Assembly (NCBI RefSeq): GCF_001013905.1 | Contig: NZ_LN831790.1 | Coordinates: 3,424,001 to 3,488,000 of the forward strand | DNA from: Streptomyces leeuwenhoekii | GTDB taxonomy: Bacteria > Actinomycetota > Actinomycetes > Streptomycetales > Streptomycetaceae | DNA: 64,000 bases | Direction: 5' to 3' | Part shown: piece by piece, positions 48,877 through 57,378 of the stretch | Numbering within the stretch: the first letter of the stretch is position 1 | How the letters are laid out: each line of letters begins with the position of its first letter | The notes under the pieces: model-generated | Database searches by the model: none | What the model saw: only the letters and a program-made list of their open reading frames with translations | What the model was told of the DNA's origin: nothing | Made by a program: the position numbers and the translations under genes

Positions 48877-48891
48877 GTCACCTACGGTCAC
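48877..48891. promoter_or_regulatory. GTCAC-N5-GTCAC direct repeat upstream of the NlpC/P60 gene
   Basis: GGTCACC occurs twice with a 10-bp period (GTCAC at 48877-48881 and 48887-48891), and GGTC again at 48897. Directly repeated pentamers one helical turn apart fit an OmpR-type response regulator such as MtrA, which controls cell-wall hydrolase genes in actinomycetes; that link is inference. The leader to 49159 contains no other gene or recognised riboswitch. Confidence 0.5.
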
Positions 48892-49159
48892 CAAATGGTC
48901 GGCTGGGGCCACTTCCGCACATCCCGGGACCGGTCCGGCGAACCGGGGGCTAGCGTCCTGCCCCAGGTGTCCGGCCCCCCTCGCCGCCCGGGCCAGGGCG
49001 GCAGCCGGCACCACCGCCGAGAGGGTCCGGCGGGCGCCCCGCCCTGGGACCCGCCACCGCCGGACCGGCCCACCGCCGGTACGTCCGCCCGCCCGGCCTC
49101 CGCGCGGCGGAAACCGGCACTCGGCGCAGGCACGAGCCGTACGGAAGGACGTGGAGCCA

Positions 49160-50215
49160 GTGGCAAGCCACCGCAGGCCCCGGCAGCGAGCGTCGGGCGG
49201 CGGCACGGCACGGACGGCCGTCGCCATCGCCCTCACGGGCGCGGCGACCGCCGCCGGTCTCGACGGAACCGGACACGCCGAGCCCGAGCGGGCACCGGCG
49301 CAGGTCCGGGCCGAGGTGGAGCGACTGTACCGGGAGGCGGAGGTGGCCACCGAGAGCTACAACGGCGCGCGGGAGAAGGCCGAGCGGGCCGAGCGGCGGC
49401 TGGCGCAACTGCAGGACGCCGCGGCGCGCAGGCAGGAGCGCCTCGCCTCGGCCCGCGCCGTGCTGGGTACGGCCGCGGCGGCGCAGTACCGCGGCGGCGG
49501 CCTCGGTCCCGCGGTGCAACTCGCCCTGTCCGAGGATCCCGACGGATACCTCGAAGGGGCCGCGCTCGCCGAACGGATGGGCAGCAGACAGGCGGCCGCC
49601 GTCGCCCGAGTGCGCGGGCAGCTCCGGGAGATCGAGCGCCTGCGCGGGGCCGCCCGCGTGGAGGTGACCGAACTGAGGTCGCGGCGGGCGGAGCTGAAAC
49701 GCCACCGCGCGACGATCAACGGGAAGCTGGACGCGGCCCGCCGGCTCCTGTCCCAGCTGCCGGCCGCGGACCGCGCGGGGCTCGGCGGCGCACCGGGCCG
49801 GGCCTCCCGGTCGGCGGCGGGCACCCCGGAGAGCGCCCCGGCCACCGGAGCGGTGCGAGCACCCGACGCCCGGGCCGCGGCGGCCGTCGCCTACGCCCAC
49901 CGGAAGATCGGCAGCCCCTACGTCTGGGGCGCGACCGGCCCGGACGCCTTCGACTGCTCGGGGCTGGTGCAGGCCGCCTACCGTGCGGCGGGCGTCGCCC
50001 TGCCGCGCACCACCTACGCCCAGATCGGGGCCGGCCGCCGGGTGTCACGCGCCGAACTGCTCCCGGGCGACCTGGTGTTCTTCTACCCCGGCATCAGCCA
50101 CGTCGGCATCTACGTGGGAAACGGCCGGATGATCCACGCCCCCAACCCCTCGGCCCCCGTGCGGTCGGCGCCGATCGACCAGATGCCGTTCGCCGGGGCG
50201 ACCCGGGTCGTGTGA
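49160..50215 (+). CDS. NlpC/P60 peptidoglycan hydrolase
   Basis: The 351-residue protein has a signal peptide (RTAVAIALTGAATAAGL region, ending near GHAEPE), a long coiled-coil (about residues 45-190, VRAEVERLYREAEVATESYN onward) and a C-terminal NlpC/P60 domain with the catalytic Cys in DAFDCSGLVQAAY, then PGDLVFFYPGISHVGIYVGN with the catalytic His. The domain cleaves D-glutamyl peptide bonds. The GTG at 49160 (VASHRRPRQ) has GGAG at 3 nt; a GTG 9 nt earlier is possible. It converges with the LuxR regulator. Confidence 0.9.
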   Translation: MASHRRPRQRASGGGTARTAVAIALTGAATAAGLDGTGHAEPERAPAQVRAEVERLYREAEVATESYNGAREKAERAERRLAQLQDAAARRQERLASARAVLGTAAAAQYRGGGLGPAVQLALSEDPDGYLEGAALAERMGSRQAAAVARVRGQLREIERLRGAARVEVTELRSRRAELKRHRATINGKLDAARRLLSQLPAADRAGLGGAPGRASRSAAGTPESAPATGAVRAPDARAAAAVAYAHRKIGSPYVWGATGPDAFDCSGLVQAAYRAAGVALPRTTYAQIGAGRRVSRAELLPGDLVFFYPGISHVGIYVGNGRMIHAPNPSAPVRSAPIDQMPFAGATRVV

Positions 50216-50234
50216 CGGGGCCCGGCCGCGGCGG

Positions 50235-50978
50235 TCACACCAGCCGCCGGGCCGTCGCCCACCGGGTCAGCTCGTGCCGGTTGGACAGCTGGAGTTTCCG
50301 GAGGACCGCCGACACATGGGACTCGACCGTCTTCACGGAGATGAACAGTTGCTTGGCGATCTCCTTGTACGCGTAACCACGGGCGATCAGCCGCAGCACC
50401 TCGCGCTCCCGCTGTGTGAGACGGTCGAGGTCCTCGTCGACCGGCGCGGCGTCGGTGGAGGCGAAGGCGTCCAGGACGAAGCCGGCCAGGCGCGGGGAGA
50501 AGACCGCGTCGCCCTCCTGCACACGGAAGATGGAGTCGACCAGGTCCGAGCCGGTGATCGTCTTGGTGACGTATCCCCGGGCACCGCCGCGGATCACACC
50601 GATCACGTCCTCGGCCGCGTCCGAGACGGACAGCGCGAGGAAGCGGACCGGCCGCTCGGGGTCGGCCATCAGCGGGGCGCAGCGGCGCAGCACCTCGACG
50701 CCGCCGCCGCCCGGCAGGTGCACGTCGAGGAGGACCACCTCGGGGCGGGTCGCGGTGATGACCGTGACCGCCTGGTCGACGTCGGCGGCCTCACCGACGA
50801 CCTCCACGCCGGTCTGCCCGGTCTGGCCGATCTCGGCCTGCACCCCCGTGCGGAACATGCGGTGGTCGTCGACGAGGACGACGCGCACATGGCGGCCGCC
50901 CGCGCCACCCGCCGTCTGCGCGGACCCGGCCGCCTCCGCCGATCCCGCCGTCGTGTTCGCCTCGGTCGGGTCGCTCAT
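50235..50978 (-). CDS. LuxR/NarL-family response regulator
   Basis: The 247-residue protein has a low-complexity N terminus (about 28 residues), a receiver domain (VRVVLVDDHRMFRTGVQAEI; phosphoacceptor Asp85 in VVLLDVHLPG, Lys in VTKTITG) and a LuxR HTH (LTQREREVLRLIARGYAYKE to SVKTVESHVSAVLRKL). It overlaps the sensor kinase by 4 nt (ATGA) and is its partner. The residues before the receiver are unusually Ala/Gly/Thr-rich. Confidence 0.93.
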   Translation of the reverse strand: MSDPTEANTTAGSAEAAGSAQTAGGAGGRHVRVVLVDDHRMFRTGVQAEIGQTGQTGVEVVGEAADVDQAVTVITATRPEVVLLDVHLPGGGGVEVLRRCAPLMADPERPVRFLALSVSDAAEDVIGVIRGGARGYVTKTITGSDLVDSIFRVQEGDAVFSPRLAGFVLDAFASTDAAPVDEDLDRLTQREREVLRLIARGYAYKEIAKQLFISVKTVESHVSAVLRKLQLSNRHELTRWATARRLV

Positions 50979-52267
50979 GACGTCTTCTCCGCCCTCTCCA
51001 TCTCCAGCTCGACCTCCGTGCCGCCGTCCGGTACGGGGCGCAGCCGCGCCGTACCGCCGTTGCGCTCCATGCGGCCGATGATCGATTCTCTGACACCCAT
51101 GCGGTCGGCGGGTATCGAGTCGAGGTCGAAGCCGGGGCCTCGGTCCCGGACGGACACGAAGACCGTCCTGCCCTCGACTTCGGCGTAGACCTGAACGGCG
51201 CCGCCCTCGCCACCGTACTTGGCGGCGTTCACCATCGCTTCGCGCGCGGCCTGCATCTGTGCGCCTGTCCGCTCGTCGAGCGGGCAGTCGCCGACCACCA
51301 CGACCTCGATGGGGACACCGTGTTTGTCCTCCACCTCGGCGGCGTTGCGCCGCACCGCGTCGGCGACGGTGGCGGGCTCGTCGGCCTCGTCCTTGCCGTT
51401 GCCCTCCGGCTTGTACAGCCAGGCGCGCAGGTCGCGTTCCTGCGCGCGGGCCAGCCGGCGCACCTCGCCCGGGTTCTCGGCGTTGCGCTGGATCAGGGTC
51501 AGGGTGTGCAGCACGGAGTCGTGGACGTGGGCCGCGACCTCGGCGCGCTCCTGGGCGCGGATGCGCATCAGCCGCTCCTCGGAGAGGTCCTGCGTCATGC
51601 GCACCAGGTACGGGCCTGCCAGCAGCGTGATGCCGACCAGGACCGCGAGGGCGGCCTGCAGGACGGACCCGAGGTGGGCGGCGGAGCCCTGCAGGACGAA
51701 CATGCCGGAGACACCGGCCGTGACCAGCAGTACACCCGCCACGGCGCGCAGCAGGGTGACCGTGCGCCGCCTGCGGCCGACCTCGGCCCAGCGGGCCCGG
51801 CGGGCGTTGTCCGCCTGACGCCAGACGAGGGCGACGCCCGCGCCGACGAGCACGGCGGGCCAGAGGTACGCCTTGGCGCCGCTGCCCACGTTGACGTTGC
51901 CCACGAAGACCAGGGCCACGACGACCATGAGGAGGAGGGCGACGATCTGGCCCTTGTCCGGTTTGCGGGCGACGAGTCTGCGGCGGCCGTCCGGCGAGGT
52001 CTCCGTCGTCACCAGGGACGGCGGTTTCCTGGCCTCGACGCCGCCGACGCCCAGCGGGACGAAGAACCAGAACGCGGCGTACAGCAGGGCGCCGAGGCCG
52101 TCCGCCATGAACAGACCGACGAAGACGAGCCGTACCCAGATCACGGGCAGCCCGAGGTGCCCGGCGAGCCCCCGCGCCACACCACCCAGCCAGCGTCCGT
52201 CACTGCTGCGGTAGAGCTTGCGCGGCGGCCGCGGTTCGGCGAGGGGCGCTGCTGCGGCTTCCGGCAT
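50975..52267 (-). CDS. PspC-domain sensor histidine kinase
   Basis: The 430-residue kinase starts MPEAAAAPLAEPRPPRKLYRS and has an N-terminal PspC domain with the DGRWLGGVARGLAGHLGLP motif and VFVGLFMADGLGALLYAAFW, more membrane helices to about residue 225, and a HisKA_3/HATPase core: ERAEVAAHVHDSVLHTL with phosphohistidine 249, REAMVNAAKYGG (N box) and VRDRGPGFDLD (G1). PspC in a sensor kinase suggests detection of envelope stress. Four in-frame residues earlier (VTIVG) are an alternative start. Confidence 0.9.
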   Translation of the reverse strand: MPEAAAAPLAEPRPPRKLYRSSDGRWLGGVARGLAGHLGLPVIWVRLVFVGLFMADGLGALLYAAFWFFVPLGVGGVEARKPPSLVTTETSPDGRRRLVARKPDKGQIVALLLMVVVALVFVGNVNVGSGAKAYLWPAVLVGAGVALVWRQADNARRARWAEVGRRRRTVTLLRAVAGVLLVTAGVSGMFVLQGSAAHLGSVLQAALAVLVGITLLAGPYLVRMTQDLSEERLMRIRAQERAEVAAHVHDSVLHTLTLIQRNAENPGEVRRLARAQERDLRAWLYKPEGNGKDEADEPATVADAVRRNAAEVEDKHGVPIEVVVVGDCPLDERTGAQMQAAREAMVNAAKYGGEGGAVQVYAEVEGRTVFVSVRDRGPGFDLDSIPADRMGVRESIIGRMERNGGTARLRPVPDGGTEVELEMERAEKTS

Positions 52268-52445
52268 GCCAACGATGGTCACACGGCCGTGGTGCCCGGG
52301 CATCAGGGTCCGCCCCGGAGACTCCCCTGATCTTCGCGTCCGCGGCCCGCCGCACGCCGCCCGGCCCGGTCTCAGGGCCGATTTCAGGGTCCGCCCAGGG
52401 TCGCTCCCGCTCCCGCCGCCGCGCCGCGCCCGTCACCATGGACCC

Positions 52446-53846
52446 ATGACCGATCACGAGCACGCCACCAGGAGTCCGGGACCCGGCTCCGGCCCGCGCT
52501 CCCCGCTGGGTGCCGGGCCGCGGGACGCCGGACCCGGCCCGGACGCCGCCCCCGGCGGTGCCGACGAATCCGGTCCTGTCCGCAGGTTCCGGCGGGACCC
52601 GCGGTTCAAGATGCTCGCCGGCGTGTGCTCGGGGCTGGGTCGGCAGTACGACATGGACCCGGTGATCTTCCGGATCACCCTGGCCGTGCTCTCCGCGACC
52701 GGCGGCCTCGGCCTCATCTTCTACGGTTTCGCCTGGCTCTTCGTCCCCGCCGACGACGAGGAGGAGAACGAGGTGCGCAAGCTGCTGACGGGCCGGGTCG
52801 ACGGCCAGGCGCTGGCGGCGGTGCTGTTCGCGCTGGTCGGCTGCGGCGTGTTCCTGACGATGCTGAACAACGACGGGGTGCTGACGTTCGCCGTCGTCCT
52901 CTCCCTGCTCCTCGCGGGCGCCGGGTACTGGTCGCGGCAGCGCGGCACCCCCGGCCCGGACCCCCTCGCCGCCCAGGCCGTCGCCGACGCTCCGCCGGAG
53001 CCCCAGGCCCCCCCGGTCTCCCTCACCTTCCCGTCCTGGTGGCGCGACCCCATCGTCAAGGACGGCACGCACATCGGCGGCACCGGATACCTGTGGGGTC
53101 CCGGGGACTCCCACGCCCCCGACCTCGCGGCGGTCGCCGACGTCAGCCTCACCGGCCACGGCACCGGCCGGGAGAACACGGCGGCCCGGCCCTCCCGGCC
53201 GCCGAAAGCGCGCGGCCCCCGCTGGATCGGCGGCTGGGTGTTCCTGCTCGCCCTGGTCACCGGTGGCCTCGCCACCCGGCTGGCCTGGGACGAGCACCCG
53301 CTCGGCACCAGTCTGCAGACCGGTCTCTCCTGTGCGCTGGTCGTCTTCGGCGTCGGCATCGCGGTCAGCGCCTTCCTCGGCCGCACGGGAGCCGGCTCCC
53401 TCTTCCTGGCACTCGTCACGGCGGGCGTGCTGGCCGCTTCGGCGGCCGTGCCCGACAGCGTCGGGACGCATTGGGCGCGCACCACCTGGAGACCCGCGGC
53501 GGTGGCCGACATACGCCCCCAGTACGAGGTGGGCACCGGCGTCGGCACCCTGGACCTGTCCCGGGTGCGCGTCGCCGACGGGCAGACGGTGACGACGCGG
53601 GCCGACGTGGGCGTGGGAAGGATACGGGTGGTCGTGCCCGAGGACGTGACCGTGCGGCTGAGCATCGACGTCGGTGTCGGCGACATCCAGCTTCCGGGCG
53701 ACAACCGGAAGGACGTGGACGTGGCCCCGGGCAGGCACCGGGAAGTGACCCTGTCCCCCGCCACGGGCGGCGAGGACACCGGCACGCTCGATCTCGACCT
53801 CGGTGTCGGCGTGGGACAAGCGGAGGTGAGCCGTGCTGCGTCATGA
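52446..53846 (+). CDS. PspC/LiaF-like membrane protein
   Basis: The 466-residue protein has an N-terminal Pro/Gly region, a PspC domain (DPRFKMLAGVCSGLGRQYDM, then VLSATGGLGLIFYGFAWLFV), several helices to about residue 330, and a C-terminal region of repeating Gly/Val segments (VGTGVGTLDLSRVRV, ADVGVGRIRVVVP, VGVGDIQLPG, LGVGVGQAEVS) like the LiaF toastrack domain. It is divergent from the PspC-type kinase, and the pair resembles LiaFSR-type envelope sensors. Probably a modulator of that kinase; inference. Confidence 0.85.
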   Translation: MTDHEHATRSPGPGSGPRSPLGAGPRDAGPGPDAAPGGADESGPVRRFRRDPRFKMLAGVCSGLGRQYDMDPVIFRITLAVLSATGGLGLIFYGFAWLFVPADDEEENEVRKLLTGRVDGQALAAVLFALVGCGVFLTMLNNDGVLTFAVVLSLLLAGAGYWSRQRGTPGPDPLAAQAVADAPPEPQAPPVSLTFPSWWRDPIVKDGTHIGGTGYLWGPGDSHAPDLAAVADVSLTGHGTGRENTAARPSRPPKARGPRWIGGWVFLLALVTGGLATRLAWDEHPLGTSLQTGLSCALVVFGVGIAVSAFLGRTGAGSLFLALVTAGVLAASAAVPDSVGTHWARTTWRPAAVADIRPQYEVGTGVGTLDLSRVRVADGQTVTTRADVGVGRIRVVVPEDVTVRLSIDVGVGDIQLPGDNRKDVDVAPGRHREVTLSPATGGEDTGTLDLDLGVGVGQAEVSRAAS

Positions 53847-54048
53847 GTTCCAGCCTGGCAGGCTGATCATCGGTGTGGTCCTGGCCCTGGCGGGCGCGGT
53901 CTACGCCGGGGACGCGGGCGGCCTGTGGGAGACCCCCTGGTTCGCCGTCATCCCCCTTGTCGTCGGGGGCCTGTTCCTGGCCGGCGCCACCGCCCTGCTG
54001 GCCCGGGGCAGACACCGCCGCGCGGCCAGGACGGACGTACCGCGCTGA
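53833..54048 (+). CDS. Small two-helix membrane protein
   Basis: The 71-residue protein starts at a GTG inside the end of the PspC/LiaF-like gene (overlap 14 nt) and has two helices (LIIGVVLALAGAVYAG and FAVIPLVVGGLFLAGATAL) and a basic tail. Coupled translation with the preceding gene suggests a shared role in the membrane. It is 12 nt from the convergent DoxX gene. Confidence 0.75.
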   Translation: MLRHEFQPGRLIIGVVLALAGAVYAGDAGGLWETPWFAVIPLVVGGLFLAGATALLARGRHRRAARTDVPR

Positions 54049-54060
54049 CCCCGGCCACCG

Positions 54061-54558
54061 CTACCCGCCGGCGCCCTTCCGCCGCGCCCGCCGGAGGGCG
54101 TCCAGCGACAGCAGCGGCGCCCCCGCGAGGACGAGAGGGATCCACGCCATGAGATACGGAAGATCGTTGCCGTAGTAGTAGGGGTCCGAGGCCCAGCTCA
54201 CGGTCAGCCACAGGCTGAGGGAGATCAACACGCCGCCGAGCGCTGCCGACCGCGCGAACAGGCCGAGCAGCGTCCCGATCCCGACGGCCAGCTCTCCGAC
54301 GGCGATGGCCCAGCCGAACCCCACGGGGCTCTTCAGGGCCAGATCGACCAGGGCGGGAAGGGCCGACGAGTCCCGGACCGCGCGCATCATCTCACCGACG
54401 GAACCGGCACCCGCGTCCCTCATGAAGGAGCTGTCGGTCAGCTTGTCGAGCCCGGCGTAGACAAAGGTCACACCGAGGAAGACCCGCAGCGGAAGCAGCG
54501 CGTACCGTGCGACCCCGTCCCACCGCTCCCCGCCGGGCTGATCCCCGCGAACCACCAC
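54061..54558 (-). CDS. DoxX-family membrane protein
   Basis: The 165-residue protein has four hydrophobic helices: LPLRVFLGVTFVYAGLDKLT, FGWAIAVGELAVGIGTLLGL, ALGGVLISLSLWLTV and LMAWIPLVLAGAPLLSL. The VFVYAGLDKL pattern with Lys is typical of DoxX proteins, linked to quinone or thiosulfate redox systems in other bacteria. Start is uncertain; GTG at 54558 has GAGAGG at 8 nt, and nearby GTGs or an upstream GTG at 54564 are possible. Confidence 0.78.
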   Translation of the reverse strand: MVVRGDQPGGERWDGVARYALLPLRVFLGVTFVYAGLDKLTDSSFMRDAGAGSVGEMMRAVRDSSALPALVDLALKSPVGFGWAIAVGELAVGIGTLLGLFARSAALGGVLISLSLWLTVSWASDPYYYGNDLPYLMAWIPLVLAGAPLLSLDALRRARRKGAGG

Positions 54559-54996
54559 TGCCACCACCTCTCGCCACCCACCAGACCATACGGACACCCA
54601 ACCGTCCACGCCCGTCCCACCCGCATAGGCTCCCTGCGGCCCGTGCCCCAAGCGGCCCCGCGGCCGCCCACGGCGAGAAGGGCCGTGCCGGGGGTCCGCC
54701 CGCAGCGGTTGGCGCGTCAACCCCGGGCAAGCCGGTCCCCCACCGATTCCGCGCCGTTCCGAGGACGGACACCCCCCGACACGGCCCGACCCACCCCCAC
54801 CGAACAGGCGCTATCCGAACCCCCACCGGAGCCGCACAGGCGCCGCACAGGCGCCGCACAGGCGCCGCAGGCAAGCCGCACCCCCACCGAGCCGCACAGG
54901 CACCGCAGGCGCGCACCCCACCGAAGCCGCACAGGCGCCGCAGGCACCACGGCAATCCGGACAGCAGATGTCCGATTACCGCGACACACTCACCGT
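54559..54996. other. Repeat-containing intergenic region
   Basis: No gene was supported in this 438-bp spacer. Frames that look open are produced by the GCCGCACAGGC repeats. Otherwise it holds the promoters of the divergent DoxX and PPOX genes. Confidence 0.55.
54831..54936. repeat. Tandem GCCGCACAGGC repeats
   Basis: Three exact 11-bp copies run head to tail at 54831-54863, followed by truncated copies and two more exact ones at 54891-54901 and 54926-54936. Variants CACCGCAGGC and CCCCCACCGA/CCGAAGCC fill the gaps. This resembles a slipped-strand or transcription-linked repeat block; no coding sense was found. Confidence 0.75.
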
Positions 54997-55470
54997 ATGG
55001 CTGACAACTGGGAAACCTTCGTTACCGCCGAGCCCGCCCTGGCCGCCACCGTGGAGGCGCGCTTCGGTGCCTACACCCACCACGTCCTCGCGACCCTCCG
55101 CAAGGACTGTTCACCGCGCACCACCGGGCTGGAGGTGCGGTTCCTGCACGGCGAGCTGTGGCTCGGCATGATGCCGAACTCACTGAAGGCCCTCGACCTG
55201 CGCCGCGATCCCCGCTTCGCGCTCCAGGCGAACCCGGGCGAAGGCACCGGCATGGGCGGCGGCGACGTCAGGATCAGCGGGCGGGCGATCGAGGTCGACG
55301 ACCCCGCGACGAAGGCCGCGTACACGAAAGAGGTGGAACCGCCGCAGCCGTTCCACCTCTTCCGCACCGAGCTGACGGAGGTCACGAGGACCTGCGTGGA
55401 GGACGACACCTACCTCGTCGTCCAGGTCTGGAAGCCCGGTCAGCCCCTGCGCACCGTCAAGCGCACCTAG
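54997..55470 (+). CDS. Pyridoxamine 5'-phosphate oxidase-fold protein
   Basis: The 157-residue protein has a split-barrel flavin-binding-like fold: ATLRKDCSPRTTGLEVRFLH, LWLGMMPNSLKALDLRRDPR, FALQANPGEGTG and VRISGRAIEVDD. The TLRKDGxPR-type segment is characteristic of PPOX-class F420 or FMN enzymes. Substrate and cofactor are unknown. It converges with guaA with 3 bp between the stops. ATG is near the end of the repeat region and has no clear ribosome site. Confidence 0.82.
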   Translation: MADNWETFVTAEPALAATVEARFGAYTHHVLATLRKDCSPRTTGLEVRFLHGELWLGMMPNSLKALDLRRDPRFALQANPGEGTGMGGGDVRISGRAIEVDDPATKAAYTKEVEPPQPFHLFRTELTEVTRTCVEDDTYLVVQVWKPGQPLRTVKRT

Positions 55471-55473
55471 GGT

Positions 55474-57057
55474 CTACTCCCACTCGATCGTGCCCGGCGG
55501 CTTCGACGTCACGTCGAGGACGACCCGGTTGACGTCCTTGACCTCGTTGGTGATCCGGGTGGAGATCCGGGCGAGGACGTCGTACGGCAGCCGCGACCAG
55601 TCGGCGGTCATGGCGTCCTCGGAGGACACCGGACGCAGGACGATCGGGTGGCCGTAGGTCCGGCCGTCGCCCTGGACGCCGACGGAGCGGACGTCCGCGA
55701 GCAGAACGACCGGGCACTGCCAGATGTCGCGGTCGAGACCGGCCGCGGTCAGCTCCTCGCGGGCGATGGCGTCGGCCTCGCGGAGCAGGTCGAGCCGCTC
55801 CTTCGTCACCTCGCCGACGATCCGGATGCCCAGACCGGGACCGGGGAACGGCTGGCGCTGGACGATCTCCTCCGGCAGGCCGAGCTCCTTGCCGACCATC
55901 CGGACCTCGTCCTTGAACAGCTTGCGCAGCGGCTCGATCAGCTTGAACTCGAGGTCCTCGGGCAGCCCGCCCACGTTGTGGTGGGACTTGATGTTGGCGG
56001 TGCCGGTGCCGCCGCCGGACTCCACCACGTCGGGGTACAGGGTGCCCTGGACCAGGAACTCGACCGCCGGGCCCTCGTCCGCGATGATCTCGGCCTGGGC
56101 CTGCTCGAAGACCCGGATGAACTCCCGGCCGATGATCTTCCGCTTCTCCTCGGGGTCGGTGACCCCCGCGAGCGCGTTCAGGAACCGCTCGCTGGCGTCG
56201 ACGACCTTGAGCTGGACGCCGGTCGCGGCGACGAAGTCCTTCTCGACCTGCTCCGTCTCGCCCTTGCGCATCAGACCGTGGTCGACGTAGACGCAGGTGA
56301 GCTGGGACCCGATGGCCTTCTGGACCAGGGCGGCGGCGACGGCGGAGTCCACGCCGCCGGACAGGCCGCAGATGGCGCGCTTGTCGCCGACCTGCTCGCG
56401 GATCGCGGCGACCTGCTCCTCGATGACATTGCCGGTGGTCCAGTCCGGCCGGAGGCCGGCACCGCGGTACAGGAAGTGCTCCAGCACCTGCTGCCCGTGC
56501 GTGGAGTGCATCACCTCGGGGTGGTACTGGACGCCGTACAGCTTCTTGTCGTCGTTCTCGAACGCGGCGACCGGGACGACGTCCGTGGAGGCGGTGACGG
56601 CGAAGCCCTCGGGGGCCGCCGAGCAGGCGTCGCCGTGCGACATCCACACGGCCTGCTCCTCGGGGGTGCCCTCGAAGAGGGTGGAGGACGCCTTCGCCAC
56701 GTGCAGGTCGGTGCGGCCGTACTCACGGGCACCGGTGTTGTCGACCGTGCCGCCGAGCGTCTGGGCCATGAGCTGGAAGCCGTAGCACATGCCGAAGACG
56801 GGGACACCGGCCTCGAACAGGGCGCGGTCGACGGTGGGGGCGCCCGGCTCGTAGACGGACGAGGGGCCACCGGAGAGGATGATGGCCGCCGGGTTCTTGG
56901 CGAGCATCTCCTCGACCGGCATGGTGCTCGGCACGATCTCGCTGTAGACCCGGGCCTCGCGGACGCGACGGGCGATGAGCTGGGCATACTGCGCGCCGAA
57001 GTCGACGACCAGAACGGTGTCGGGAGCGGCGCTGGCAGCGGGAGTCGCTGATGACAC
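55474..57057 (-). CDS. guaA: GMP synthase (glutamine-hydrolysing)
   Basis: The 527-residue GuaA converts XMP to GMP with ATP and glutamine. The N-terminal amidotransferase has LSGGPSSVY, the nucleophile Cys in [10 protein letters not shown] and a His/Glu dyad in QYHPEVMHS; the synthetase part has the P-loop [15 protein letters not shown] and the C-terminal [13 protein letters not shown] and [20 protein letters not shown]. The GTG at 57057 has GGAAGG at 6 nt and gives the usual actinomycete length; an ATG at 57093 lies 5 nt after a TAGAAT -10-like hexamer and would give a 12-residue longer, leaderless form. Confidence 0.97.
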   Translation of the reverse strand: MSSATPAASAAPDTVLVVDFGAQYAQLIARRVREARVYSEIVPSTMPVEEMLAKNPAAIILSGGPSSVYEPGAPTVDRALFEAGVPVFGMCYGFQLMAQTLGGTVDNTGAREYGRTDLHVAKASSTLFEGTPEEQAVWMSHGDACSAAPEGFAVTASTDVVPVAAFENDDKKLYGVQYHPEVMHSTHGQQVLEHFLYRGAGLRPDWTTGNVIEEQVAAIREQVGDKRAICGLSGGVDSAVAAALVQKAIGSQLTCVYVDHGLMRKGETEQVEKDFVAATGVQLKVVDASERFLNALAGVTDPEEKRKIIGREFIRVFEQAQAEIIADEGPAVEFLVQGTLYPDVVESGGGTGTANIKSHHNVGGLPEDLEFKLIEPLRKLFKDEVRMVGKELGLPEEIVQRQPFPGPGLGIRIVGEVTKERLDLLREADAIAREELTAAGLDRDIWQCPVVLLADVRSVGVQGDGRTYGHPIVLRPVSSEDAMTADWSRLPYDVLARISTRITNEVKDVNRVVLDVTSKPPGTIEWE

Positions 57058-57159
57058 AGGGTGCCTTCCGGCGGTTTGGGCGGGGGTCTTCATCACCGAT
57101 TCTAACGGGGAGGGCGCCCGAGACCTTCCCGTCACCCACGTCTCACCATGCGACCCGCG

Positions 57160-57188
57160 TTGGCCTCCCCCGCGGCACACGGCATACT
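57160..57188 (+). promoter_or_regulatory. Promoter of the chorismate mutase leader transcript
   Basis: TTGGCC at 57160-57165 and CATACT at 57183-57188 are separated by 17 nt, close to the housekeeping sigma consensus. The predicted start falls on or next to the A of the leader ATG at 57195, so the leader would be leaderless. Confidence 0.6.
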
Positions 57189-57194
57189 GGGCCC

Positions 57195-57266
57195 ATGCTC
57201 ACGCACCAGACCTTCGTCTTTACCTATGGCATCCGGCCCGCCGGCTGCCATGGTCGTGCTGCTTGA
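57195..57266 (+). CDS. Leader peptide with FVFTY, upstream of chorismate mutase
   Basis: The 23-residue peptide begins [20 protein letters not shown]. It concentrates Phe, Phe and Tyr within five residues near the start, the amino acids whose synthesis chorismate mutase serves. It is followed by a 14-bp hairpin 22 nt after its stop and then the chorismate mutase gene. Ribosome-mediated attenuation is inferred from this layout; known streptomycete trp leaders have the same logic with Trp codons. Confidence 0.6.
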   Translation: MLTHQTFVFTYGIRPAGCHGRAA

Positions 57267-57287
57267 GCAACTGACAAGCGACTTCCC

Positions 57288-57320
57288 AGGCGCCCCGGGC
57301 CGACAAGGCCCGGGGCGCCT
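57288..57320 (+). terminator. Leader hairpin, candidate attenuator
   Basis: AGGCGCCCCGGGCC at 57288-57301 and GGCCCGGGGCGCCT at 57307-57320 pair perfectly around GACAA. CTGACAAGCGAC just before the stem repeats part of the loop. The region is 55-90 nt upstream of the chorismate mutase start and would block expression unless an alternative fold formed. No alternative fold was identified with confidence, and the following TGTCGTTCTCC has only a modest T content. Confidence 0.65.
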
Positions 57321-57378
57321 GTCGTTCTCCCGGGTCCTGTCGCTCCGGGGCGGCCCCGCCCCCGACGAGGAGCCCGAC

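Noticed and set aside
48866..49159. Possible c-di-AMP (ydaO-type) riboswitch before the NlpC/P60 gene
   Set aside because: Such riboswitches occur before wall hydrolase genes in Streptomyces, but none of the conserved blocks I know could be recognised here.
50210..50240. Hairpin GTGTGAC...GTCACAC between NlpC/P60 and response-regulator genes
   Set aside because: The 7-bp arms with a 17-nt loop overlap the coding ends; too weak to call a terminator.
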